Positions 1 to 8,258 of a DNA stretch of 38,898 nucleotides are shown one piece after another. Within the stretch, counting starts at the first letter, position 1, and the number at the start of each line of letters is the position of its first letter. The notes beneath the pieces are model-generated. The model searched no databases. It was not told the DNA's origin and saw nothing but the letters and a program-made list of their open reading frames with translations. A program made the position numbers and the translations under genes. The DNA is from Clostridia bacterium (GTDB lineage: Bacteria; Bacillota; Clostridia; Oscillospirales; CAG-272): NCBI GenBank assembly GCA_017399105.1, contig JAFQEJ010000047.1, positions 1 to 38,898 of the forward strand, read 5' to 3'.

Positions 1-6
1 ACCATA

Positions 7-15
7 TGCTATAAT
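7..15 (+). promoter_or_regulatory. Extended -10 promoter element at left edge
   Basis: TGCTATAAT at 7-15 matches an extended -10 (TGn plus TATAAT). The -35 region lies outside the window, so strength cannot be judged. A transcript would start near 22 and run toward the terminator at 143-180 and then the acetyltransferase gene. Confidence 0.4.
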
Positions 16-21
16 ATATGT

Positions 22-180
22 GGTATATATGGAAACACTTCGAACTTCATTGCATCAGCGGATATTAGATAGTTCTGTTCATGTGAAGGTTCAAATCCGA
101 TCACAAAAAAAGAAAAATATCTTTTCTATAGTCGATAGACAGAATTCGACAAGGTTCCGTGAATCTTGTCGAATTTTTTA
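22..180 (+). ncRNA. Candidate short transcript or attenuated leader
   Basis: A transcript from the -10 element at 7-15 to the intrinsic terminator at 143-180 would be about 160 nt, ending only about 35 nt before the acetyltransferase start. It could be a small RNA or a leader that controls read-through into that gene. I see no clear antiterminator pairing and no known riboswitch or T-box consensus. A tRNA-like T-loop string at 88-98 does not fold into a tRNA. Existence is inferred only from the promoter and terminator placement. Confidence 0.25.
143..180 (+). terminator. Intrinsic terminator upstream of GNAT gene
   Basis: The arm AATTCGACAAG (143-153) pairs perfectly over 11 bp with CTTGTCGAATT (165-175), with an 11-nt loop, and is followed by a run of T (174-179). 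The T-run is on the plus strand only, so it stops rightward transcripts before the acetyltransferase coding region. Confidence 0.75.
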
Positions 181-214
181 TTACAACGAATCTTCTACCG
201 GAGAACAGCTTATT

Positions 215-1120
215 ATGAACGAATTATATAACTTCTTTCGCTCCAACTTCCCATACTGCGTTCGTGAGGAATCAACTGTCCGTGAGCTATTGATACATGA
301 CAAAAATAAAACTATCATCACTCACGACAGCGATCACAAGCCAATCGCGGCATCGGTCAGCAGAGGGAACAATATACTCTTTCTCTGTGTCGATAAAGTC
401 TGCCGCGGCGGTGGAATTGGCTCCTACATCCTCGATCGAACCGAGGAGATGATCACTTCCCAGGGATTTAAGGAGATTACCATCGGTGCCGGTAGTGGCT
501 ACATCATGCCCGGTGTTCCCACATCACGCCCTGTGATCACCGAATCACTGGAGGAAGCTAAGATTTGCACCGGCATCGACGACAGTGCCAAGCGCTTTTT
601 GGAAAAGCGAGGCTATCGCCATAGTTGGGACTGCAACTGTTTTGACATGCGTCTTGATCTTGATGATTTCAATGCCAAGCCTACATCACAGCCCGATGTG
701 ACCTATCGCTGGGCGACAGCATCCGACTTTCCGGCGGTATTAACATGCACCAACGACGCACATGCCGATTTTACAAAATATTACGATACCGCCGATTTAT
801 ATAAATCATGGGGACCGCAGCGCGCGCTTATTGCAGAAACAAAGGGGGAGATTGTCGGAACCCTGATTGTCAGCTTTGAAAAAGAAGGAGAGGGCATCGG
901 AAGCATTGGCTGCACCGCTGTGAAGCCTTCGCATCGCAGAAAGGGAATTGCCTCCAACCTTGTTGTTATCGGTACCTCCTATCTGAAGGAAGCCGGTTTG
1001 AAAGAAGCCTTTCTTGGCTACACTTACAGTGGTCTTGACAAGCTTTATGCCCGTGCTGGATATAAGATCAGTACCTATTATTTTATGGCGAAGAAGGAAA
1101 TTGACGTCGAGGAGAATTGA
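215..1120 (+). CDS. Tandem GNAT-family N-acetyltransferase
   Basis: A 301-residue protein with two GNAT folds in a row. The first carries the acetyl-CoA pyrophosphate-binding loop RGGGIG at residues 64-69, the second HRRKGIA at 240-246, both of the family form R/Q-x-x-G-x-G/A. Each half ends in the usual GNAT tail pattern, with an F/Y-x-x-x-GY string. The open frame extends upstream to 20, but that extension crosses the terminator at 143-180 and has no domain character, so I place the start at ATG 215, preceded by GGAG at 200-203. Tandem GNAT proteins often have one active and one degenerate domain; the substrate cannot be predicted. The gene stands alone and converges on the activase gene across repeat copy 1. 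The GNAT assignment is solid, the substrate unknown. Confidence 0.8.
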   Translation: MNELYNFFRSNFPYCVREESTVRELLIHDKNKTIITHDSDHKPIAASVSRGNNILFLCVDKVCRGGGIGSYILDRTEEMITSQGFKEITIGAGSGYIMPGVPTSRPVITESLEEAKICTGIDDSAKRFLEKRGYRHSWDCNCFDMRLDLDDFNAKPTSQPDVTYRWATASDFPAVLTCTNDAHADFTKYYDTADLYKSWGPQRALIAETKGEIVGTLIVSFEKEGEGIGSIGCTAVKPSHRRKGIASNLVVIGTSYLKEAGLKEAFLGYTYSGLDKLYARAGYKISTYYFMAKKEIDVEEN

Positions 1121-1125
1121 GAAAC

Positions 1126-1292
1126 AAAGGGGCTGTCGCATTTGCATGCGTCAGCCCCTTGGATATTGATTTTGCCGGTCAATGATCGTCATTTTCGGGC
1201 ATTTTATGCCCGAAAACCAATCAATATGCGCCCCAATATCAAAGATTTTGTGGCTGGGCTGTTTCAAATGTTCCATTTGCAACAGCCCCTTT
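1126..1292 (+). repeat. Structured intergenic repeat, copy 1 (167 bp)
   Basis: First of three copies. Hairpin 1 pairs 1127-1135 with 1152-1160, plus four inner pairs around a TTTGCA loop. A long arm pairs 1163-1171 with 1219-1227 and encloses an 11-bp hairpin (1192-1202 with 1206-1216). The last hairpin pairs 1256-1263 with 1281-1288, plus five inner pairs. The ends are imperfect inverted repeats: AAAGGGGCTGTCGCATTTG at the left, and AAAGGGGCTGTTGCAAATG when the right end is read in reverse. It fills the convergent junction between the acetyltransferase and the activase and ends in CCCCTTT, with AAAGGGG at its start, so both strands have a hairpin followed by T residues. No clear target-site duplication is seen. 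Confidence 0.85.
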
Positions 1293-1319
1293 ATATTATT
1301 TAAAATTAATGTATTAAGA

Positions 1320-2219
1320 TCAAGCTTTTCTGACTTCCTTATCGGTCTTTTCCGCAATTGTCGCGATCCAACTCTTTACAGTCTCACTTTCGGGGAATTT
1401 CAGCTCAGCGAGCTCATATTCGCGTCCAAGCTTCGTGCATTTTGAAGAGCCAAGCGGGTGGTAAGGCTCCACGTCGACACCCATTACATGTGTTAATTCG
1501 TTCGCCATTGCCGCAATGCCCGCAAAATGATCCTCGCGATCATTCAGAGTCGGAATAATCGGGCAGCGAAGTACTGTTTTGGCTCCCATCTTATCCAGCT
1601 TGCGAAGATTATCGTGAATGCGCTTGTTTGAAACACCGGTGAATTTCTGATGAAGTGCATCATCGGTTTCTTTGTAGTCGTAAAGGAAAATGTCAACATA
1701 TTCCGCGGCACGCTCGAGCTTCTCAAAATCACAGTATCCGCAGGTTTCAATGCAGGTGTGAAGTCGGTTTTCCTTAGCCAGCTTCAGAAGCTCAAGGGTA
1801 AACTCGAACTGTGCCATCGGCTCTCCGCCGGAAATCGTCATGCCGCCGTTGGAGGTTTTATAAAAGGCTTCATCCTTCATCACCTCTTCGATCACCTCTT
1901 CAGCCGTCATTTTCTTTCCGGCGAGCTCGAGGGCAGGGCATGAAGGCTGAATGCATGCACCGCATCCGATACATACATCGCGTTTAAAATGATGCTTTAA
2001 ATCAAGAATTTCGTGTCCGCCATGCTCACAGCGCGTAATACAGCGACCGCAGCTCACACAGCGTTCTTCATCGTAGAGCAGCTCAGGAACTGCCCGCGCA
2101 GATTCGGGATTATGACACCAAAGACAGCGCAGGGGACAGCCTTTCAAAAAAACTGTAGTGCGGATGCCCGGCCCGTCGTTAATGGAAAAACGTTGAATAT
2201 TGAATACACATCCTGTCAT
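1320..2219 (-). CDS. Glycyl-radical enzyme activating protein (PflA-like)
   Basis: Radical SAM activase of 299 residues. The SAM [4Fe-4S] motif is C28-x3-C32-x2-C35, followed by HNPES. A ferredoxin-like insert with two C-x2-C-x2-C type cysteine sets follows (around residues 53-95), and then TISGGEP, the SAM-contacting motif. The insert is typical of activases for glycyl-radical enzymes other than minimal PflA. Such enzymes cut SAM to make a 5'-deoxyadenosyl radical that abstracts hydrogen from a glycine in the partner enzyme. No glycyl-radical enzyme gene is next to it, so its partner is unknown; pyruvate formate-lyase is possible but not shown. Its ATG overlaps the mutY stop (ATGA, 4 bp), and AGAAGG lies just upstream, so translation is probably coupled to mutY. 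Confidence 0.85.
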   Translation of the reverse strand: MTGCVFNIQRFSINDGPGIRTTVFLKGCPLRCLWCHNPESARAVPELLYDEERCVSCGRCITRCEHGGHEILDLKHHFKRDVCIGCGACIQPSCPALELAGKKMTAEEVIEEVMKDEAFYKTSNGGMTISGGEPMAQFEFTLELLKLAKENRLHTCIETCGYCDFEKLERAAEYVDIFLYDYKETDDALHQKFTGVSNKRIHDNLRKLDKMGAKTVLRCPIIPTLNDREDHFAGIAAMANELTHVMGVDVEPYHPLGSSKCTKLGREYELAELKFPESETVKSWIATIAEKTDKEVRKA

Positions 2220-3283
2220 AATATGTCACCTTCTAAAATTTGATTGGTATAAAAACGGAATGCTGTCGGTATTGCAAGCTCAATGCGAATCTCGTCCGAC
2301 GATTTCCATGAAAAATGTGGACACTGATTGCTGCAGGAAATGTGATATCCCTGCATGTGCCACTCCACATGGGTGAAAATATGCTTTGCAGCTCCCACAT
2401 TCGAGATTGATCGAACAGAGACCCCAAGCTCTTCGAGCTTTTTCAGTATTGCTGCCTTATCGAGTACACCGTCAAAATTCGGATATTCCCACAAACCGGC
2501 AAGAAGTCCGCTGTCGGGACGTTTACACAGTGCAAAACGATCTTCGCTTGATAAAATCAGCACAGTTCGCTCTTCAATGCGTCTTGCTTTTTTGGGGGAA
2601 CGAACGGGGTAACGGACTGTCTCTTCCGCCTCATAAGCGCGGCAAAGGAAGTGAAGCGGACAGATCTTACATTGAGGAGCTCCACTCGGCGGGCAGATTC
2701 CTTCACCAAGCTCCATCAGCCCTTCGGTAAGCAGTGAAGCTTCTTCACCGGAAGGATAGACACAGCGGAGCTGCCGTATTACCTCCGCTTTCGTCTGTGA
2801 GAGCATAATGTCATCATCACAGGCACAGAGGCGCATAATCACCCTCAGCACATTTCCATCCACAGCCGGCTCGGGCTGATGGTATGCAATCGAAGCAATC
2901 GCACCGGCGGTATAGTCACCGATTCCGGGCAGCCTTTTAAGAGCAGCCGCATCCTCGGGAAGCTTGCCGTTATATTCATCCCGCAGCACAATTGCCGCCT
3001 TTTTCAGGTTTCGTGCACGGCTGTAGTAACCCAGCCCCTGCCACAGCTTCATAAGCACATCATCCTCCACCTCGGCAAGTGCCGCAACGTTTGGAAGCGT
3101 CTCAAGGAAGCGATAATAATAGGGAATCACCGCCTCAATCCGCGTCTGCTGGAGCATAATTTCGGAGATCCATACATGATAGGGAGTCGGGTCTGAGCGC
3201 CAGGGGAGTGGTCTTTTATTTGAGCGGTACCAGGTTGTAATCAGCGGTACTGCCGCATTCAGTAAATCGATGTAATTCTTCAA
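2216..3283 (-). CDS. mutY: A/G-specific adenine DNA glycosylase
   Basis: Base-excision repair glycosylase that removes adenine mispaired with 8-oxoguanine. The HhH-GPD core is visible: LPWR near the N-terminus, SEIMLQQT with the catalytic glutamate, LPGIGDYTA hairpin and VDGNV with the catalytic aspartate. An iron-sulfur loop follows (C-x7-C-x2-C-x5-C), then a C-terminal MutT-like domain that reads 8-oxoG (starting near RTVLILSS). The frame is open to a GTG at 3322, but the better start is TTG 3283, which has GAGG five bases upstream and gives 355 residues beginning at the expected helix; a GGAGG further upstream leaves this uncertain. It is the first gene of a two-gene unit with the activase. 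The pairing of oxidative DNA repair with an oxygen-sensitive radical enzyme may be only positional. Confidence 0.93.
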   Translation of the reverse strand: MKNYIDLLNAAVPLITTWYRSNKRPLPWRSDPTPYHVWISEIMLQQTRIEAVIPYYYRFLETLPNVAALAEVEDDVLMKLWQGLGYYSRARNLKKAAIVLRDEYNGKLPEDAAALKRLPGIGDYTAGAIASIAYHQPEPAVDGNVLRVIMRLCACDDDIMLSQTKAEVIRQLRCVYPSGEEASLLTEGLMELGEGICPPSGAPQCKICPLHFLCRAYEAEETVRYPVRSPKKARRIEERTVLILSSEDRFALCKRPDSGLLAGLWEYPNFDGVLDKAAILKKLEELGVSVRSISNVGAAKHIFTHVEWHMQGYHISCSNQCPHFSWKSSDEIRIELAIPTAFRFYTNQILEGDIL

Positions 3284-3372
3284 GGATACCTCACAATATC
3301 GTATTCCTCCATAGTTTAACACAGCGGTAATATAAAATCAAGTCAAGTTTACAATCTAAATAAAAATTTTAC

Positions 3373-3401
3373 TTGTAAATGATCGGAATTTCATGTATAA
3401 T
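3373..3401 (+). promoter_or_regulatory. Sigma-A-type promoter for the oxidoreductase-coaE series
   Basis: TTGTAA (3373-3378) and TATAAT (3396-3401) are separated by 17 bp in the divergent gap between mutY and the oxidoreductase gene. The -10 box matches consensus fully. A leftward promoter for mutY must also lie in this gap; TTGACT read on the minus strand is present, but no convincing -10 is at the right distance. Confidence 0.6.
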
Positions 3402-3477
3402 ATAATGTGGTTAGTTATGACTCATAAATAAAATCCAACGGATGAAAGCTTTTAATTACGAGAGGCAGAGTAACAAA

Positions 3478-4602
3478 ATGAATATCGGACTGATCGGTTT
3501 CGGATCCATGGGTAAAACCCACGCATATGCGATCCATAACATGAAATATTTTTATTCCTCGCTGTCATATGACGCGAAGATTACCGCTGTATGTGCGGCG
3601 CATTATGAAAACGCAATGACAGCCACCGAAAGATATTCTCTCGGCGAAGCAAGACACAGTGAGGATGATATCATCGGAGACCCTACCATTGACATTATCG
3701 ATATCTGCACACCGAATATTTATCATTATGAAACGCTGAAAAAAGCAATCGCGGCAGGGAAGCATATCTATTGTGAAAAGCCGCTCTGCGTCACTGCGGC
3801 TCAGGCGGAAGAGATTGCAGGACTTGCCGAGAAGGCAGGTATAAAGGGGCAGATTGTCTTTAACAACCGCTTTATGACACCTCCTATGCGCGCAAAGCAG
3901 ATGATCGAATCGGGACAGCTTGGAAGAATCCTATCCTTCCGCTGTGACTATCTCCACTCAAGCTGTATGGATGTAAATAAAAATGCCGGCTGGAAGCAGA
4001 ACCGCGATATATGCGGCGGCGGTGTTCTCTTTGATCTTGGCTCTCATGCCCTCGATATGGCTGTATGGCTCTGCGGAAGGATCAAAAGCGTGTCGGGCAG
4101 AGGACAGATTGCATTTCCCGCACGCCGCGGAATCGACGGTAATGAGTGGAACACTAACGCTGACGAAGCCTTCTACATGATCTGCGAAACCGAATCGGAG
4201 GCGGTCGGAACGGTAAGTGCAAGCAAAATCGCCATCGGTACCAACGACGACCTCTCCTTTGAGATTTACGGTGAGCGAGGCGCTCTCAAATACAGTCTTA
4301 TGGAGCCCGAGTGGCTTTGGTATTACGACGGAGCGCGTGCGGGCGGTGAGCTTGGCGGCATCGGCGGCTTCACGAAAATCGAGTGCGGCGGACGTTATCC
4401 TACCCCCGGCGGCGCATTTCCCAGCCCTAAGGCACCGGTTGGCTGGCTGAGAGGACATGTGGAAAGCTATCATTCCTTCCTGACGGCGGTTGCTGAGGAT
4501 AAAACAACAAATCCTTCCTTTAAGGATGCTTCGCACATTCAGCTTGTGATGGAACGTGCATACGAATCGAATCAAAATGGCGGAGGAATGCTGACATGCT
4601 GA
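3478..4602 (+). CDS. Gfo/Idh/MocA-family NAD(P)-dependent oxidoreductase
   Basis: A 374-residue dehydrogenase. The Rossmann dinucleotide loop GFGSMG sits at the N-terminus, followed by the family EKP signature (CEKPLCVT), whose lysine is catalytic. A second-domain motif GGGVLFDLGSHALD contains the conserved active-site histidine. Members oxidise or reduce sugars, inositols or similar polyols, and the sequence does not say which. The open frame begins at 3442, but ATG 3478 starts exactly at the Rossmann strand and has AGAGG upstream, so I prefer it. It is the first gene of a rightward series of housekeeping genes, none of them sugar-related, and its stop overlaps the coaE start by 7 bp. Family is clear, substrate unknown. 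Confidence 0.85.
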   Translation: MNIGLIGFGSMGKTHAYAIHNMKYFYSSLSYDAKITAVCAAHYENAMTATERYSLGEARHSEDDIIGDPTIDIIDICTPNIYHYETLKKAIAAGKHIYCEKPLCVTAAQAEEIAGLAEKAGIKGQIVFNNRFMTPPMRAKQMIESGQLGRILSFRCDYLHSSCMDVNKNAGWKQNRDICGGGVLFDLGSHALDMAVWLCGRIKSVSGRGQIAFPARRGIDGNEWNTNADEAFYMICETESEAVGTVSASKIAIGTNDDLSFEIYGERGALKYSLMEPEWLWYYDGARAGGELGGIGGFTKIECGGRYPTPGGAFPSPKAPVGWLRGHVESYHSFLTAVAEDKTTNPSFKDASHIQLVMERAYESNQNGGGMLTC

Positions 4603-5201
4603 TTATAGGTCTTACAGGCGGCAGCGGATGCGGTAAGGGATATGTTGCAAAGCTGTTGGCAAAGGAAGGCATTATGTCGATCGACACCGATGCGGTGTAT
4701 CATGATATGTGCTTCAGAGGAACTCCCTGTATGCAGGAGCTCGAAGGACATTTCGGCAGCGGTATATTTCTTGCCGGAGGAGCACTGAACAGAAAAGCTC
4801 TTGGCGATATTGTTTTTGCGGATATGAAAAAATTGACACTGCTCAATCAAATCACGCATAAATATATCCTCGCAAAATGTGAGCGGTGGCTCGAGCTGTG
4901 CAGGTCATGCGGCGATTATGCTGCGGTGATCGATGCTCCTGTTCTGTTCGAGAGCGGCTTCGATAAACACTGTGATTTCATCGTTTCGGTCATTGCTGAT
5001 AGAGAGGAACGTATTAAACGTATCACATCACGCGACAATATCACAAAAACTGCAGCCGAAGCGCGCATCAACGGGCAGAAATCAAAGGAATTTTATATTG
5101 AAAATTCCGACTATATATTGTATAATAATGACAGCGACCGAATCGAACGTCAGTGCGCGGCGCTTGCTGCAGAATTGAGAAGAAAGAGCGGGACGGTGTG
5201 A
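4596..5201 (+). CDS. coaE: Dephospho-CoA kinase
   Basis: Catalyses the last step of coenzyme A synthesis, phosphorylation of dephospho-CoA at the 3'-hydroxyl. The 201-residue length is normal. The Walker A loop GGSGCGKG is at residues 8-15, followed by the family DTDAVYH string, in which the aspartate contacts substrate, and the APVLFESG lid region. GGAGG lies about nine bases before the ATG, inside the end of the preceding oxidoreductase gene, so the two are coupled. The GTG start of the transglycosylase overlaps its stop (GTGTGA). Confidence 0.93.
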   Translation: MLIIGLTGGSGCGKGYVAKLLAKEGIMSIDTDAVYHDMCFRGTPCMQELEGHFGSGIFLAGGALNRKALGDIVFADMKKLTLLNQITHKYILAKCERWLELCRSCGDYAAVIDAPVLFESGFDKHCDFIVSVIADREERIKRITSRDNITKTAAEARINGQKSKEFYIENSDYILYNNDSDRIERQCAALAAELRRKSGTV

Positions 5202-5779
5202 GAATTCGGCGAAGGAAGACTACCGTCGGTGTATTCATAAAGACCTGCTTCGTTCTTGTTTTTACCTGCGTATTTTTGTGGCTTGTAAAGGATGGCACGC
5301 GCATTCTTATGGAGTGGCTCTATCCGATGAAATACAGCGATATTATTTCTGCGGCTTCGGACGATTACGGTGTGCCCGAGGACGTGATCTATGCGGTCAT
5401 CCGCACCGAAAGCTCCTTCAAGCCCGAGGCGGTTTCGCATGCCGGTGCAATCGGACTTATGCAGATCATGCCCGAAACCTATGAATGGCTGCTCAAGTTG
5501 ATGGAAGAGGAGCTTCCGGACGATGCGGTTTATTATCCCGAAGTCAACATTCGATGCGGTGTTTATTATCTCTCCTATCTGAAGCGGGAGCTTGATGACT
5601 GGGATACTGTATTTGCTGCCTACAATGCCGGAATCGGTAGGGTTAAGGGATGGCTTGAGAACGACAGCATCACTGAAAACGGCATGCTTGTGAATATTCC
5701 CATAGAAGAGACTGCGAGTTATGTGATTAAGATTGCGAAAGCTCGTGAAATATATCAAAAATTATATGATTTTAAATAA
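5198..5779 (+). CDS. Membrane-anchored lytic transglycosylase (Slt/SLT domain)
   Basis: A 193-residue protein with a basic N-terminus and one hydrophobic segment (about residues 8-30), then a compact SLT domain. E71 in RTESSF is the expected catalytic acid. It is followed by the classical GAIGLMQIMPET motif and, near the end, AAYNAGIGRV. Enzymes of this family cut the MurNAc-GlcNAc bond of peptidoglycan, forming 1,6-anhydroMurNAc. The frame is open back to a GTG at 5153, but GTG 5198, overlapping the coaE stop, places the membrane segment at the normal distance from the N-terminus. The lack of extra binding domains suggests a housekeeping remodelling enzyme facing the outside of the membrane. 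Confidence 0.88.
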   Translation: MRIRRRKTTVGVFIKTCFVLVFTCVFLWLVKDGTRILMEWLYPMKYSDIISAASDDYGVPEDVIYAVIRTESSFKPEAVSHAGAIGLMQIMPETYEWLLKLMEEELPDDAVYYPEVNIRCGVYYLSYLKRELDDWDTVFAAYNAGIGRVKGWLENDSITENGMLVNIPIEETASYVIKIAKAREIYQKLYDFK

Positions 5780-5794
5780 ACGGAGGACAAGAAA

Positions 5795-7180
5795 ATGGAA
5801 ACCAAAGAGCTGAAAGAAAAGCTGTTTATGGCAAGACCCAATGTATATGATGATCTGAGCGAAGAAGCAAGAGCAGAGATGAACGACTTCTCCGCTAAAT
5901 ATATGCGCTTCATCGATATTGCCAAGACCGAACGTGAAGCTGTCATCGAAGGCATCAAGATGCTGGAGGAGGCAGGCTTCAAGTCCTTTGAATTCGGTGA
6001 CAAGATTGAAAAAGGCGGCAAATATTACTACAATAACCGCGGTAAGGCACTCATTGCCTTTGCCATCGGCTCCGAGAATGTTGAAAAGGGTATTCGTATT
6101 TCGGTTGCTCATGTGGATTCTCCACGCATCGATCTGAAGCAGTGTCCCGTATATGAGGACGGCAACATGGGATTTTTCAAGACCCATTACTACGGCGGCA
6201 TAAAGAAGTATCAGTGGACTGCAATTCCGCTTGCGCTTCACGGTGTTGTATATCGCGCTGACGGAAGTGTGGTCGATGTCTGCATCGGCGAGGACGAGAA
6301 CGATCCTGTGTTCTATATCAACGATTTGCTCCCTCATCTTGCAAAAAATCAGATGGGAAAAACGCTGGCTGAAGGTATTACAGGCGAAGGTCTCAATATC
6401 CTCATCGGTTCTGAGCCTTACTCGGACAAAGATGCTGACCAGCGCATCAAGCTCCATATGCTCAAGCTGCTCAACGAGAAGTACGGCATCACCGAGGCGG
6501 ACTTTCTTTCTGCAGAGCTCACCTGTGTTCCTGCGGATAAGGCTCGCGAGATCGGCTTTGACCGCAGTCTCATCGGCGGCTACGGACATGATGACCGCGT
6601 CTGTGCATATCCTGCACTCCGCGCACTGCTCGATCATCCGAATCCCGAGCATACCCTCATGACCATTCTCGCTGATAAAGAAGAAATCGGCAGCAACGGC
6701 AATACCGGTATGGAGTGTATTATCTTTGTAGACATCATTACCGAAATCGCAAACGCTCTCGGTGCAAATGAGCGCCTTGTTCGCCGTAATTCCAAGTGCC
6801 TTTCCGCAGATGTTAACGCAGCATATGATCCTAACTTCGCTGAAGTGTATGAGCGCAACAATTCTTCCTTTATCAATCGCGGCGTTGTTCTCACCAAGTA
6901 CACAGGCTCCCGCGGTAAGGGCGGCACATCCGATGCATCAGCAGAATTTGTCGGCTTTGTCCGCAGCATTTTCGATCGCGAAGGTGTCATCTGGCAGTCC
7001 GGCGAACTCGGTAAGGTTGATCAGGGCGGCGGAGGAACTGTCGCTATGTATGTAGCCGAAAAGGATATTGATGTGGTTGATCTGGGCGTACCGGTTATCT
7101 CCATGCACGCTCCCTGGGAAGTGATCGCCAAGGCTGACCTCTATATGACCTACAAGGCATTCTCTGTCTTCAACAAATAA
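5795..7180 (+). CDS. M18-family zinc aminopeptidase
   Basis: A 461-residue cytosolic metallopeptidase of the aspartyl-aminopeptidase type. Expected zinc-site strings are visible in order: VAHVDSPRID near residue 105 with a ligand histidine, GGYGHDDR near 262 with the bridging aspartate, DKEEIGS near 293 with the catalytic glutamates, and a final SMHAPWE histidine near the C-terminus. M18 enzymes release N-terminal residues, often acidic ones, from peptides and usually form dodecamers. CGGAGG lies at a good distance upstream of the ATG. prfA starts three bases after its stop, so the two are cotranscribed. Confidence 0.9.
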   Translation: METKELKEKLFMARPNVYDDLSEEARAEMNDFSAKYMRFIDIAKTEREAVIEGIKMLEEAGFKSFEFGDKIEKGGKYYYNNRGKALIAFAIGSENVEKGIRISVAHVDSPRIDLKQCPVYEDGNMGFFKTHYYGGIKKYQWTAIPLALHGVVYRADGSVVDVCIGEDENDPVFYINDLLPHLAKNQMGKTLAEGITGEGLNILIGSEPYSDKDADQRIKLHMLKLLNEKYGITEADFLSAELTCVPADKAREIGFDRSLIGGYGHDDRVCAYPALRALLDHPNPEHTLMTILADKEEIGSNGNTGMECIIFVDIITEIANALGANERLVRRNSKCLSADVNAAYDPNFAEVYERNNSSFINRGVVLTKYTGSRGKGGTSDASAEFVGFVRSIFDREGVIWQSGELGKVDQGGGGTVAMYVAEKDIDVVDLGVPVISMHAPWEVIAKADLYMTYKAFSVFNK

Positions 7181-7183
7181 GCC

Positions 7184-8251
7184 ATGCTGGAGAAACTGAA
7201 GGAAGCGGAACGCAAGTACGAAGAAATCGATGCCAGTCTCAGCGATCCTGCTGTGGTATCCGATATCGAAGCCTACAAGCGCCTTATGAAGGAACATAAG
7301 GCGCTGACTCCGATTATTGAGAAGTACCGCGAGTGGAAGACTGTAAAGTCTGCTGCCGATGAGGCAAAGGAACTGCTTGAGAGCGGCGACCGTGAGCTTC
7401 GTGAGCTTGCCGAAATGGAATACGAGGAAGCAAAGGAAAAGCTTCCTCAACTTGAAGAAGAACTGCAGAAGCTGCTCATTCCCCGCGATCCCAACGATGA
7501 TAAAAACGTTATTGTGGAGATTCGCGCAGGTGCGGGCGGAGAAGAAGCGGCACTTTTTGCCTATGTGCTCTACCGTATGTACACGATGTATGCCGAGTCA
7601 GAGGGCTTCAAGTGTGAAATTATGAGCGAAAACGACACAGAGCTTGGCGGCTTCAAGGAGGTATCCTTCCTTATTGAAGGAGATGGGGCGTACTCGCGCA
7701 TGAAGTTTGAGAGCGGTGTCCATCGCGTTCAGCGTGTACCAGAAACCGAGACACAGGGACGTATTCATACCTCTACCGTTACTGTAGCGGTTCTTCCCGA
7801 AGCGGAGGAGGTCGAAGTTGAACTGAATCCCTCGGATGTTATCGTTGAAACAATCAAAAGTACCGGCGCCGGCGGTCAGCATGTCAATAAAACCGAGTCC
7901 GCCATCCGTCTCATCCATAAACCCACCGGCATCGTGATTGAGTGTCAGGATGAGCGCAGTCAGTATAAGAATAAGGATAAAGCCTTTAAGCTGCTTCGCA
8001 CCAAGCTTTACGATATGAAGCAGAGCGAGCAAAATGAAAAAATTGCAAGCGAACGCCGCTCTCAGGTCGGAACAGGTGACCGCAGTGAGCGCATCCGTAC
8101 CTATAACTATCCCCAGGGCAGAGTGACAGACCACCGCATCGGTGTCACCGTTTATTCGCTGGATGCATTTTTAAACGGTGATATCGGCTTTATGATCGAC
8201 TCGCTGATTGCTGCAGATACTGCAGAAAAACTGAAGAACGGCGACATTTGA
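7184..8251 (+). CDS. prfA: Peptide chain release factor 1
   Basis: Class I release factor for UAA and UAG stop codons, 355 residues, normal length. The GGQ peptidyl-hydrolysis loop is present ([12 protein letters not shown], near residue 230). The PxT anticodon-like motif is seen as VPETE just before GRIHTS, which marks RF1 rather than RF2. There is no clear ribosome-binding site in the three-base gap after the aminopeptidase, so it probably depends on translational coupling. The methylase gene prmC, often placed between prfA and sua5 in Bacillota, is absent here; tsaC follows directly. Confidence 0.95.
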   Translation: MLEKLKEAERKYEEIDASLSDPAVVSDIEAYKRLMKEHKALTPIIEKYREWKTVKSAADEAKELLESGDRELRELAEMEYEEAKEKLPQLEEELQKLLIPRDPNDDKNVIVEIRAGAGGEEAALFAYVLYRMYTMYAESEGFKCEIMSENDTELGGFKEVSFLIEGDGAYSRMKFESGVHRVQRVPETETQGRIHTSTVTVAVLPEAEEVEVELNPSDVIVETIKSTGAGGQHVNKTESAIRLIHKPTGIVIECQDERSQYKNKDKAFKLLRTKLYDMKQSEQNEKIASERRSQVGTGDRSERIRTYNYPQGRVTDHRIGVTVYSLDAFLNGDIGFMIDSLIAADTAEKLKNGDI

Positions 8252-8258
8252 TTTTATC

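Noticed and set aside
83..104. tRNA-like T-arm string (GGTTCAAATCC) near the left edge
   Set aside because: Only two stem pairs form next to the loop, no acceptor or anticodon arm fits at tRNA distances, and there is no D-loop GG. A local hairpin GTGA/TCAC is the only fold I find.
20..214. Upstream extension of the acetyltransferase frame
   Set aside because: It runs through a perfect intrinsic terminator and has no domain character; ATG 215 has a ribosome-binding site.
1151..1357. Small minus-strand frame across repeat copy 1 (also at 15561-15773 and 36617-36880) with similar peptides around IDWF and DRQNQY
   Set aside because: Similarity follows from the repeated DNA; the frames lie in paired hairpin arms, differ in ends, and the first half is not conserved in copy 2. 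No ribosome-binding site.
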